DNA from: Periplaneta americana
Taxonomy: Eukaryota > Arthropoda > Insecta > Blattodea > Blattidae
Direction: 5' to 3'
Assembly: GCF_040183065.1 (NCBI RefSeq)
Contig: NC_091131.1
Coordinates: 10,758,800 to 10,822,799 of the forward strand
DNA length: 64,000 nucleotides
Position 1 is the stretch's first letter. Each line of letters opens with the position of its first letter. Positions 12,751 to 24,000 of the stretch are shown in pieces. The position numbers and the translations under genes are program-made. The notes under the pieces are model-generated. The model worked only from the letters and a program-made list of their open reading frames with translations. It was not told the DNA's origin and ran no database searches.

Positions 12751-13674
12751 ATTACTTTTAAAATGAAACGCTTTAAATATTAACTATAAGTAAGTTTATA
12801 TTTCAATCAGATAAAACAATAAGCACCGTAATATATCGATATTTTATACTTGTCTTAACATAATATAAGTGTTAAGAAAAATGCAAGCAGTTGCTGCTTG
12901 TAGGAACGATTTCTTAAAATAAAGTGTCACTTTTGATTTAGTCTTATTAAGAGTTATACAGAGAAACACAGGAATGCTCTTATAACATCTAAACTGAATC
13001 ACAACCTTAAATCAAATGTAATGATTACAAAAATGGATTCAGGAGAAGAAAAAAAGGGATGGATAAGCATCATTGTTAAAAAAAAAAATTCGAAATTAGA
13101 GAAAACCCGTACACAGTTCCAAACGGAAGAAAAATGTACTCTCAGCACACACTAACACACCCTAAACCTTCTTCATAATGCTGCACTCATTAATACAATA
13201 ATCTAAAATTTCATTACTTTTAAAATGAAACGCTTTAAATATTAACTATAAGTAAGTTTATATTTCAATCAGATAAAACAATAAGCACCGTAATATATCG
13301 ATATTTTATACTTGTCTTAACATAATATAAGTGTTAAGAAAAATGCAAGCAGTTGCTGCTTGTAGGAACGATTTCTTAAAATAAAGTGTCACTTTTGATT
13401 TAGTCTTATTAAGAGTTATACAGAGAAACACAGGAATGCTCTTATAACATCTAAACTGAATCACAACCTTAAATCAAATGTAATGATTACAAAAATGGAT
13501 TCAGGAGAAGAAAAAAAGGGATGGATAAGCATCATTGTTAAAAAAAAAATTCGAAATTAGAGAAAACCCGTACACAGTTCCAAACGGAAGAAAAATGTAC
13601 TCTCAGCACACACTAACACACCCTAAACCTTCTTCATAATGCTGCACTCATTAATACAATAATCTAAAATTTCA
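12751..13674. repeat. Tandem duplication, two nearly identical 462-bp units
   Basis: Unit 12751-13212 is repeated at 13213-13674. The only difference seen is one base in an A-run. No coding content is evident. Confidence 0.9.
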
Positions 13675-13845
13675 TTACATTGTACAACAGATCTAATACT
13701 ACAACATGGGCAGTACACAAGCTGCAAGTTTATAAGATCTGGCTAGGCTAAGGTGTAGTGATCCATTGTAGTACTATAAATCAGTGAATAACAAGCGAAT
13801 GTTTTCGTAAAAGACGAGTATTTTACTGGACCAAAAATTAGTAGA

Positions 13846-14393
13846 AACGGAGCTTCCGGGCTAAGATGCTGTGGTCTACTGGTGCAGATGTTCCCAGACG
13901 TTTCGTCTACTACTGCGGCAGATATCTTCAGTCGAAGTCTTCTGCTAGTGGTACCTGTAGCAACTGATAACCTGACTGGTTGCCTGTCATTTATAGAGCC
14001 AGGGATTGGCCTTAGTGTTCCATTATTGTGGCGGACTGCAATCGCTGGATTTCGGTTTCCATCTGTCGTACCGTCGCTGCGCACAGGTTTAGTACGAGTC
14101 TGTTTCAGCGAGTGCAGTCCGCCACAACAATGGAACACAACAACCAGTCCAAGGCCACCAAGATCCAACACTATGGAACACTAAGGCCAATCCCCGGCTC
14201 TATAAATAAGGACAAGCAACCAGTCAGGTTATCAGTTGCTACAGGTACCCCTAGCAGAAGACTTCGACCTAAGATAACCACTGAAGATGTCTGCCGCAGT
14301 AGTAGACGAAATGTTTGGGAACATTTGCACCAGTAGACCACGACATCTTAGCGTGGAAGCTCCGTTTGAACTAGACACCGGCCGTGAAAGCCT
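13846..14393. mobile_element. Penelope-like terminal repeats in inverted arrangement
   Basis: The left arm (minus sense) and the right arm (plus sense, to about 14390) carry the same sequence: CCAGTCAGGTTATCAGTTGC, a CTGAAGAT motif, AGACGAAA, and ACATCTGCACCAG or near variants. The same tail recurs at 33170-33400. The centre (about 14010-14190) contains a further inverted pair around CGGACTGCA. Assignment to PLEs rests on repeat style and is inference. Confidence 0.5.
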
Positions 14394-14587
14394 ACATGCT
14401 AAGATAAAAAATTAGTATTTTATCATGGACTAAATTTGTGGTAAAATGGTTTAAATACACATTACCATGGATCCATACAGTATATATGTTTTCAAATCAC
14501 ATATAAGACAGCATTAGTATTTAAAATTGTAATGCTTCATTGTTCTGTATGCACTTTTAACACTTACATAATGGCTGATTAACTTCG

Positions 14588-14777
14588 TAACTTCTTTACT
14601 GTGTCAGTATGAGGAATTTACCTAGCTGACTAGTTTCGAAGTGATATTCTTCATTGTCTGAAGCCTAGTGAAGGTCCTGCGCTATTTTCTGGTTTCTTCA
14701 CTCTTCAGCAGAAAATAGTGTGGGACTTTCACTAGGCTTCAGGTAAATCCCTCATATTGACACAGTAAAGAAGTTAC
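14588..14777. mobile_element. Short inverted repeat, PLE family A end
   Basis: The arms AACTTCTTTACTGTGTCA and TGACACAGTAAAGAAGTT face each other around GAAGCCTAGTGAA-type sequence. The same termini bound the PLE at 62633-63555. Confidence 0.5.
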
Positions 14778-15239
14778 AAAGTTATTTAGTAATTATAATG
14801 CTTAAAAAAAAACATTTTCTAAATTTCTTGTTAATAAAAATATTTTCATGCAGTGCTTTTACCATAATATTTTACAGCTGGAAATTTAACAGCATTTTGC
14901 ACACTATAAAATTACATTATAATTAATTCCTTTGTCTTTGCTGTTCATTTTAACACTTATATAAAAAAAAATATAAAACTTTCTTAAAATTGAAACTTTA
15001 AAAGTGTTAAAAATGTTTAAAAAAAAGGTAATATAACTTTTTATAACATTTTTTAAATTTTAATTTCACGAAGAATTTTTTCGTGTAGTGCAGTAGTGTC
15101 AGAGTTGTAAGCTCCAATACCGGTTGTGCAGCTAGATCGGAGCTTGAACTTGCTTATGTCTGTGGAAACACCGGAGCACGCAACCAGTCTAGTGGAGCGC
15201 TCCGCTCCGTTTAGTCCCTGTCTGACATCGCTGGTTTAG
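14778..15239. other. No gene seen
   Basis: AT-rich with many T- and A-runs; no coding or repeat signature recognised. Confidence 0.4.
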
Positions 15240-15708
15240 TGTTCTGCCCAAGGGCAGATCTTTCACTGCAAACCCAGCTTTCTCCAATCTTTCCTATTTT
15301 CTGCCTTCCTCTTTGTTTCTTCATATGATCCATATATCTTAAGCCCGGTTCAGACGGTGCGTGTTTCTGTGATGGATTCCAAGGTGGCTACGCAGATGGG
15401 TCACCTGCGTGGTCACTCGCCGGAAGTAATGCGCTCTGGTGGCTCCGTGGATGGCTAGCTTGCTGGATTTCGAGGGTAGGTTCCTTGCTATTTTTCGTGA
15501 TGGTTTGCAGGCTGGAAAGCAAAGATGATCATATAATATCACCACTGAAACCATGTCGCCATGTTCGTTGTTTTCCAACTAAACCTGTTTTTTTCTATAT
15601 TCTTTAGTTTCTAAGAAACAACAATTAAATATCGGACTTTAGCTGTTTTGCACTTATGGCTTAATTACTTTATTACGACATTTACTACTGTAAATGTAGG
15701 ACTTTAGT

Positions 15709-16034
15709 TGCAAATCAAGATTTCAGGTATAACTCCCTGTAAAGTTGATTTGAATAATTTCGAGGGAAAAATTGTTCCGGAGCCGGGTATCGAACCCGGG
15801 ACCTTTGGTTTAACGTACCAACGCTCTACCACTGAGCTACCCGGGAACTCTAACCGACACCGATCCAATTTTTCCCTCTATATCCACAGACCTCAAAGTG
15901 GGCTGACAATCGTCAAGCAACCAACTTCGAGCGCACACTAACTCCGTGTGACTTAAATTGTGGCTTTCTGTTAACGAACAGTGACGTGTATTATGCAAAT
16001 CAAGATTTCAGGTATAACTCCCTGTAAAGTTGAT
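15709..16034. repeat. 41-bp direct repeats around the tRNA-like insert
   Basis: The block 15709-15749 is repeated exactly at 15994-16034. Between them lies the tRNA-like unit. This could be an unusually long target duplication or a local duplication of the host MITE. Confidence 0.75.
15774..15848 (-). tRNA. tRNA-Asn(GTT)-like sequence, probably pseudogene or SINE head
   Basis: The minus strand folds as a cloverleaf: D arm GCTCAGTGGTAGAGC, perfect anticodon stem TTGGT/ACCAA with loop ACGTTAA (anticodon GTT), and perfect T stem CCGGG/CCCGG. The acceptor has one mismatch. Position 33 is C instead of the invariant T, which argues against a working tRNA. It lies inside the MITE at 15342-16265 and is flanked by 41-bp direct repeats. 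Confidence 0.5.
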
Positions 16035-16475
16035 AGGACTTTAGTTATTTTCCACTCACGGTTTAGTTTCTTTTTGACCATGAGTGTTGGCAACAGATGA
16101 AGCAGCAGATGATATTCCAATTTGAACTGTGAAAAGAGCCAGCTCTGTGTGAACAACTACCATCACCATAGCCAACACGGGAGCCAGTCAGTGACCACGC
16201 AGGTGACCCATCCACGCAGGCACCTTGGAATCCATCACAGAAACTAGCACCGTCTGAACCAGGCTTTAATGTCGTCTATCATTGATATCTTCTTTTACCA
16301 CAAATTCTTCTCCCGTTCACTATTCCTTCCAGTGCATCCTTCAGTAGGCAGTCTCTTCTCAGCCAGTGAACCAGCCAATTTCTTTTTCTCTTCCTGATCA
16401 GTTTCAGCATCATTCTTTCTTCACGCACTCTTTCCAACACAACTTCATTTCTTATTCTGTCTGTCCACTTATATA

Positions 16476-16887
16476 TAATTAATTAATATGTATTTATCCA
16501 GGGTTGCAAGGAGTAGTGAAGTGCATTCCATAACCTCTCCTACTCAAATCCCATCCTCACCTTCCCGTGGTGCAACCTGTTTTAACAAACGAGGCTCTGG
16601 GGACCGAGTACAGCGGTATAACTGTGCCACCAAAAATGAAGCATGCTGACCTGCCATGGCATGCATAAGCGTCCCCTAAGTGGTGAATAGGGGATATGGT
16701 CGGTGGAGTTGTCCGACAATCCTCCTGGCTAGGTCATATGGACCTGCTAACAATGGTAGGTGTGGTGCTCAAAACAGTTTGGGGTTGTGAGTAGGTGATA
16801 TAACCATTATAATATAAAAATATGGTGCTTACATTCAAATGGTTATATTTTTTGCTACATCACTCATATATATTGGAGAGAAATAGC
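16476..16887. other. No gene seen
   Basis: Non-coding sequence with a GC-richer block at 16550-16780, possibly an unclassified repeat. No defining boundaries were seen. Confidence 0.35.
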
Positions 16888-18103
16888 AACAGATGCATTA
16901 TAGAACCCACCCCGAGTATTCCATAGTATCGATTATATATTGTACAGTTTCGATTATTATATCAAGTATGCCATCTTAGCAAAACTAAAGTATACTACAA
17001 ACATTTATCACTTAATGAAACCAACAACAATGAAATTAAGCGCATATTAGTCACCTTTGTTATACAATATATTATATTTTACTCAAAATTAAGTTAAAGA
17101 AACAAACCAAAGCTAAACTTAAAACTTAAAATATTTTACCACAAATTTAATATGGTCCACGTAAAATACTAATTTTACTCCATTTATGCTGCATTTTTAG
17201 TCCTGGGAAAATACTAGTCTTTCCAAAACGACACTTTTACTAATATTTTCCCTGGACCAAAAAATGTAAATAAAAATTGAAGGGTACACGGGAAAAACGA
17301 TCAAGGTCCATCAAAAATCGAAATTGAGTTAATAATGCTATCTTATAGTGGAAAGAAAGTACTAGCATGTGGTCTAGCTAGTAATAAGAAATCATCATTC
17401 TCGACATTCCACTACGTCAATTTCTATTAAATATACACATAACAAAGTATTAAATGCTTAAACTTTAAAATTCGTTTTTCTCGAAACTTTCTAAAATGGA
17501 CCTTGATCGTTATTCCCGTGTACCCTTCAATTGTTGTAAAAATGATCATTTTACCATCGACCTCAGTGGAGATGTTCCATTTAATTTTCTCCATTATCCA
17601 AGTGGTTTCACAAAGTACTACGATACGGCGTTCCTGTGTTTATCATTTAATGCCTTGTAATTTCCGATGATATCTCCACATGAGTGCATCTCGTTTACTT
17701 TTACATTTCTTAAACTCATCCCGGAATTACATGTTTTGCAGAATATTTCACTCTTAAATAAACCACAATCACATAAAAAAAAAAATAGAACATATCTGTA
17801 TTCATTGGTAAGGCAAGTAAAAAGGTTCTCATTATAATTCCATAATTTCAAATTCTAGGCTTACATTTTAAGCCAACAGGAAGAATTTGATCCACTTCTT
17901 TTTTATTTTTAACTATAGCATTCGAAATTGCCACCATGATTAAAATCAAACTAATTTTACACAATATTCGTTGGTTGGCAACATAATAAAAACGATATAT
18001 ATCGATAATTTAATTGATCGAAACGCTATTTCCGTTGACCTTTTTTTTTTTTTGTGGCTTTGCATATTCTTATATTTAGGGTTGGTCCTATAATGCATCT
18101 GTT
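16888..18103. mobile_element. TIR element, non-autonomous
   Basis: Inward-facing termini are AACAGATGCATTATAGAACC and AACAGATGCATTATAGGACC, followed by CACCC and AACCC. There is no transposase frame. It contains another MITE at 17277-17530. Confidence 0.6.
17277..17530. mobile_element. MITE nested in the 16888-18103 element
   Basis: Inverted termini are TTGAAGGGTACACGGGAAAA and TTGAAGGGTACACGGGAATA, both continuing CGATCAAGGTCCAT. It is 254 bp with no coding content. Confidence 0.7.
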
Positions 18104-18451
18104 CCGAGAAAGAGTTAATGGCTTTATTGCCTAGAACTCAACATTAGTTAACAACAAGAATTATTTTGAAATCATAACATAATACCGTACACTTATCAAG
18201 ATTACTGTATTGCTCAACTTGTAAATGAATTCGAGGCACTATTAAGACACACAAGTCACATATTTTAGGCAAAGTCTTAAGTTTAACTATCATTCAGCTA
18301 GTTATTGATCACTTCTCACTGTAAACTTCAGGGTTCAATTCCTGATGGTCCTGTAATATGTAAAGCATTTGTGAGATAAATCTGCTCTGAGTTCTTTGGT
18401 TCTGCTGTCATTACACCACTGCTCCATTATCGCTTTATCATATCACAGATG

Positions 18452-18707
18452 TCCACCACTGTGGAGTAACGGTTAACCTGCCTGACTGTGAAACAAGCGG
18501 GCCCGGGTTCAAATCCTGATTGGAACAAGATACCTGGATGAGGTTTTTCTGGGGTTTTCCCTCAACCCATTTAGAGCAAATGCTGGGTAACTTTCGGTGC
18601 TGGACCACTGATTCATTTTGCTGGCATTATCACCTTCATATCATTTAGATGCTAGATAACCACAGCAGTTGATAAAGCATGGTAAAATAAACCATTAAAA
18701 AATATAT
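18452..18707 (+). mobile_element. tRNA-derived SINE (family B), intact with target duplication
   Basis: It has a tRNA-like head with box A (GAGTAACGGTTAACC) and box B (GGGTTCAAATCC), then body TTTCTGGGGTTTTCCCTCAA. The target duplication ATATCACAGATG is exact at 18440-18451 and 18708-18719, indicating a young insertion. Confidence 0.85.
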
Positions 18708-18719
18708 ATATCACAGATG

Positions 18720-19204
18720 CTGGCTTTTGCCAGACTGTTAAATTAGGAATTACGTTACCTTACGCCCAGCCCATAATGCAGAGTAAAATTAGGAGGAATA
18801 GAAAGATGCTCTATAATCACAATCAAACACTGAAGAATGCTGTTTGCTGAAAATGAGTAATACTGTACATCATTTACAGAATACCTGAAAGAGAATGCTC
18901 TGGGCAAATTCGACCGTTTGTCTTTGGAGGGCCGGCATCATGCTGACCTAACATCGTGGGGATCCGGTCATGTGAAATGAAACATGAACATCAAAGATAT
19001 CATAAAGTTATTCAGTAATGGCTTACTGCCAAGAACTCAGCAGTAGTTAACAACATATTTTAAGCATGTTGATGATGAGGGGACGAGTTTATTGAACTGA
19101 CATGTTGTGAAACAGAATGAATGAAACCTATAGGCCTAATGGGAAATTATTTGTCATCTTCGTGATACTGATAAAAAAATACATGTAATATATGGAGACA
19201 GGTA
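18720..19204. other. No gene seen
   Basis: Intergenic AT-rich sequence downstream of adenosine kinase; no recognisable element. Confidence 0.35.
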
Positions 19205-20191
19205 CAGTAAAACCCCGATAAGACGCTGTTCAAGGGACCGGGTGTAAACCACATATTAACCGGGACTGCGTATTAGGCGGGTATACTAATTTTGACTTAT
19301 ATTACAGCATCTATTAGCATTTTTCTTTATTGAAATACATGATTCATGAAAGGTAATACAGTATTACTCCATTATGTAATTACTGTACTCTACGTCAAAG
19401 ACATTTACAATATATACTGTGCTTAATTCTTTCGAAAAAAAGCCATTTATAGTTGTTTGCCGTGTGCGTGTCCTCCAAGTCCTCATGTTTACCACACTTC
19501 AGTTTCCTGCGATTACATCCTCCCGACGTCGCAGCTGTAGTGATTGAGTCGCGATTTTTTATTATCGTTCTTAATGTCGATGTTGGGACTCCTAATGCAT
19601 CAGGGAGTTGTTTCTGAGTAAGAGCACTGTTCTCGTCGTACTTTCGTAAGATTTCCAATTTTTCCGACACAGAAAGCGCTTTTCGTTTAACACTCATTGT
19701 AATCACACTCACAGACACTTCAATACACAAAAGGACAACAAACTGCCCAGCAAAAATTTCCAGAATTTTATTACGGCCGAGTGAGGAATGCTGTTTGAGA
19801 GAGAGGGTTAGCAAGAGGGTGAGGTATTGTAACTGTATGTAGGTTTTAACCACGGAGGTAAAGGATCGAATAAGAGAGCATAACAAGAGGGTGGGGTATA
19901 CTAAGGTATGAAGTATGAAGGTTTAAATCGCAGGTAAAGGGTCGAATACCAATACTTTTCAGGTTAATGGCACTAGTGAGTTCAATGACCAAGATGTTTC
20001 AATGCTGTTACAGTACATTGCTGAAAATTACATCGAAAATATTCCACAAAAACAGCGTTTTATGCGGGACTTGAGTGCAACAAATGGGGTATTTTATAAA
20101 GGCGTTATATATGAAATGTGCAGGACCGGACAAAAAAGCGTATTACACGGGATAGCGTAATAAGCAGGCGCATCTTTTCGAGGTTTTACTG
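19205..20191 (-). mobile_element. Tigger/pogo DNA transposon, internally deleted
   Basis: The termini CAGTAAAACCCCGATAAGACG and CAGTAAAACCTCGAAAAGAT (inward) are of Tigger/pogo type and TA flanks both ends. On the minus strand from 19696, MSVKRKALSVSEKLEILRKY continues to GVPTSTLRTIIKNRDSI, the CENP-B-like N-terminal HTH of Tigger transposases. The DDE catalytic region is absent, so the copy cannot move by itself. It ends 63 bp from the adenosine kinase stop codon. Confidence 0.85.
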
Positions 20192-20254
20192 TACTTCTAT
20201 TCTAGAATTATCAGCCATGCTTGCAGGAACAAATAAAACAGAAAACAGAACTGA

Positions 20255-21023
20255 CTAAATTTTGAGCTTGTAAATCGCATCTGGGGGATAGGAAGGAACT
20301 TGACACCCCATGAGTTGAATTATTTGCCGTGCTGACCAGCATCCCCACGCTGTGCACATCTGTGGACTGTGTTTCAGAAATACCCCCGCCAAAAACCCCG
20401 CCACAAAGGAGTCGCCAGCCCCTGTCGTGTCCCTGATCAACTTATCATCTAGAACTGGCACAGGGTACTCTGAGACTGAGGGACCGCTGCCAGCCCTGCC
20501 ATGAACACAAAGCACGGGGTCTCTGCCATCCGTCACAACCAGCACCTTGCCCAGAGCATCGAAGTACTGTCCAAGCTCATGAGTTCTCAAAACGTGTGTT
20601 TGGTGCTCACTCATTTCATGAAGGGTTACTGCAATCTGCTTAATGCTTTGACAATCTAAATCCATCACTTTGCTTAGAGCTTTGTACTCTTCCTTGTTTC
20701 CAAATAAAATGTTGGCAGACTTGGCCAGGTGAGACACCTCCTTGCCGTAACCCTCGCACATGTACGTGGCACCGATGTTGAAAACCAGGGGAATCCCTCT
20801 GTCATAGCACACCTCCAACAATGCCAGAGCGGCGTCATAGCTGTGACTGATAAAGAAGCTCTCTATGTAGATGATGTTTACTTGGTGCAATGTCTGCATG
20901 TGGTGTGTTAGGTCGGACGGCTTGTAAATGTTGGCAGCTCCCAGGTGACCAATCAGAGATCTGTTTTCACCGCTGATAAGTGCGAGACAACTGCCAGTTG
21001 GAACTCCTTCATGATATGCATAC
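20255..21023 (-). CDS. Adk: Adenosine kinase exon 3 with stop
   Basis: The acceptor is CTGTTTGCCAG. A single 769-base exon covers [30 protein letters not shown], and the DTTGAGDSF signature to YKLKI and the stop. Exon GC content is clearly above that of the surrounding intron. Confidence 0.93.
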
Positions 21024-24000
21024 CTGGCAAACAGCAAATAACATAGTATACAATTTATTTCATATATTTTGTATTCGACAGATAATGCAGAAAAAATGGG
21101 AGTATAAGGGTACAGTGCATCAGTTATTCATAGATTTCAAAACGGCATATGACTTGGTTAAGAGAGAAGTTTTATAGGATATTCTTATTGAATTTGGTAT
21201 TCCCAAGAAACTAGTTCGATTAATTAAAATGTGTCTCAGTGAAACGTATAGCAGGGTTAATATAGTTCAGTTTCTGTCAGATGAGTTTCCAATTCACTGT
21301 GGGCTAAAGCAAGGAGATGCACTATCACCTTTACTTTTTAACTTTGCTATAGAGTATGCCATTAGGAAAGTCCAGGAGGACTTGGAATTGAACGGGTTAC
21401 ATCAGCTGCTTGTCTATGCGGATGACATGAATATGTTAGGAGAAAATCCACAAACGATTAGGGAAAACACGGGAATTTTACTGGAAGCAAGTAAAGAGAT
21501 AGGTTTGGAAGTAAATCTTGAAAAGACAAAGTATATGATTATGACTCGTGACGGGAATATTGTACGAAATGGAAATATAAAAATTCGAAATTTATCTTTT
21601 GAAGAGGTGGAGAAGTTCAAATATCTTGGAGCAACAGTAACAAATATAAATGATACTCGGGAGGAAATTAAACACAGAATAAATATGGGAAATGCCTGTT
21701 ATTATTCGGTTGAGAAGCTTTTATCATCTAGTCTACTGTCAAAAAATCTGAAAGTTAGAATTTATAAAACAGTTATATTACCGGTTGTTCTGTATGGTTG
21801 TGAAACTTGGACTCTCACTTTGAGAGAGGAACATAGGTTAAGGGTGTTTGAGAATAAGGTGCTTAGGAAAATATTTGGGGCTAAGAGGGATGAAGTTACA
21901 GGATGGAGAAAGTTGCACAACACAGAACTGCACGCATTGTATTCTTCACTTGACATAATTAGGACCATTAAATCAAGACGTTTGAGATGGGCAGGGCATG
22001 TAGCACGTATGGGCGAATCCAGAAATGCATATAGAGTGTTAGTTGGGAGGCCGGAGGGAAAAAGACCTTTAGGGAGGCCGGAGGGAAAAAGACCTTTAGG
22101 GAGGCCGAGACGTAGATGGGAAAATAATATTAAAATGTATTTGAGGGAGGTGGGATATGATGATAGAGAATGGATTAATCTTGCTCAGGATAGGGACCGA
22201 TGGCGGGCTTATGTGAGGGTGGCAATGAACCTCGGGGTTCCTTAAAAGCCAGTAAGTAAGTAAGTAAGTATATAATTTATGCTTCTAGAAATAAATTTTC
22301 GGCACTTCTAATCACAGTTCCGAAATATTCAAAGTGCGAAATATTAAATCATAGATATAATAAGTTACTTGTTTTATTCAAATATATTAGTGTTAGGCCT
22401 ATTACAGACAAAACAAAAATAGTATCAGGCCTGGGCGCTAATTGAGTCACTGCAGATTACCTCTTAACTCCTCATTCCACCTTCCTCGGCAGACACATGT
22501 TTCGGACTGATACGAGTAAACAGGAATGCAAGCATTGCTAAGTGGTGGATTGTGTAAGGCCGGTATCATAACTTTCGACTCTCACTGGTCACCTAAACTC
22601 CACTACTGATGCACAGTAGCCTTACTGTGTGTTTGTTTCTAAAGCAGTGTAAGCGAAAAGGACATAGGCCCTTCTCCCTTATGCCCCAGGCTGCTGTATA
22701 TTATAATCTCAGTAAGAAAATTTAAGTTCAATCTTTTCAATTTTAAGAAAATATGAGAGATCTATTCAAATAAAATGTTTAATGTAGACCTGCGATTATT
22801 TTCGTGAAATATTTACGATTTTTTGTAATTGGGTTATTTTATGATGCTTTATTAACAGCTATGATTATCTAGGTCTGGGTGAGATGAAGGTGGTAATGCC
22901 AGTGAAATGGGTCTGGCACTGATTTTTTGTTCTAGTTGATTATTTAACGACGCTGTATCAACTACTAGGTTATTTAGCGTCGATGAGATTGGTGATAGAG
23001 AGATGGTATTTGGCGAGATGAGGCCGAGGATTCGCCATAGATTACCTGGCATTCACCTTACAGTTGGGAAAAACCTCGGAAAAAGCCCAACCAGGTAATC
23101 AGCCCAAGCGGGGATCGAACCTGCGCCCGAGCGCAACTTCAGACCGGCAGACAAGTGCCTTAACCGACTGAGCCACGCCGGTAGCTCTGGCACCGAAAGT
23201 TACCCAGCATTTGTTCTTAATGGATTGAGGGAAAACCCCAGAGAAACCTAAATCAGGTAACTTGTACCAACCAGGATTTGAAACAGGGCCGCGTGCTAAC
23301 AAACTTACGATTAAATAGTATATTTTACGTTAATGTCAGTGCATAAAATAAAGTCCATGTTAGTAGAATTATACAAATTTTTATCACTGCTCATATTCGT
23401 AAAATTTCGTAATGAGTAAAGAAGAATATTGCCAGAAAATAATCAAATTGTTTTGTATATAATTACATCAGGGAGGGGTAATGCAGTGAAATATGTCACG
23501 TTTCAGTTTTTACTTTTTCTTTATGTGAAGAACAAGTACTGTAAAGAAAACAAAAATTTACGTTTTTTGCATTCTTGATACTGAAAAAAAACTGTTTTTG
23601 GCATGCTATATAAATTTCTCCTAGGCTCTATCAGACAGGTCTTGTTCATATTCAGCATCTATGCGTCAATTTATTTGGGAATGATGCATATGAATGAAGT
23701 AATTTTAATGAAAGAAGTAATGGGTCTTTATTTTATAAAATGATGGTTTACTCAAAATCAGCTCTTAACGAATATTTTTTAAATTATTTTTCTTACATAA
23801 AATGAAGAGAGAAAGGATATCATGCAGGCATATTCTGTGTGCTGATCTGTCCCTGATATAGGAAAGAATGTTTTTTTATATTCAGATGTGTAAATTTAGT
23901 GATAAAATGAAAATATATATTTTCTTACAATATCATTTTGACTAGTATACTGGTATCCTTTTGTTAATTTATGTGACTATTTGGAATAAATTCAGATACA

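Larger units (their letters stand above)
15342..16265. mobile_element. Harbinger-type MITE with TTA target duplication
   Basis: The terminal repeats are AGCCCGGTTCAGACGGTGC (left) and AGCCTGGTTCAGACGGTGC (right, inward). They continue into TTTCTGTGATGGATTCCAAG on both sides. TTA flanks at 15339-15341 and 16266-16268. Removing the element restores the LINE frame, which confirms the boundaries. Confidence 0.85.
15240..16475 (-). mobile_element. LINE (RTE-like) C-terminus split by a MITE
   Basis: On the minus strand 16470-16269 reads RIRNEVVLERVREERMM, then RKRNWLVHWLRRDCLLKDAL and VNGRR. Joined across the MITE, 15341-15240 continues IDDIKIYGSYEETKRKAENR and KDWRKLGLQ. This is the classic end of an RTE-type LINE polyprotein. 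A stop codon precedes IDDIK. Confidence 0.75.
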
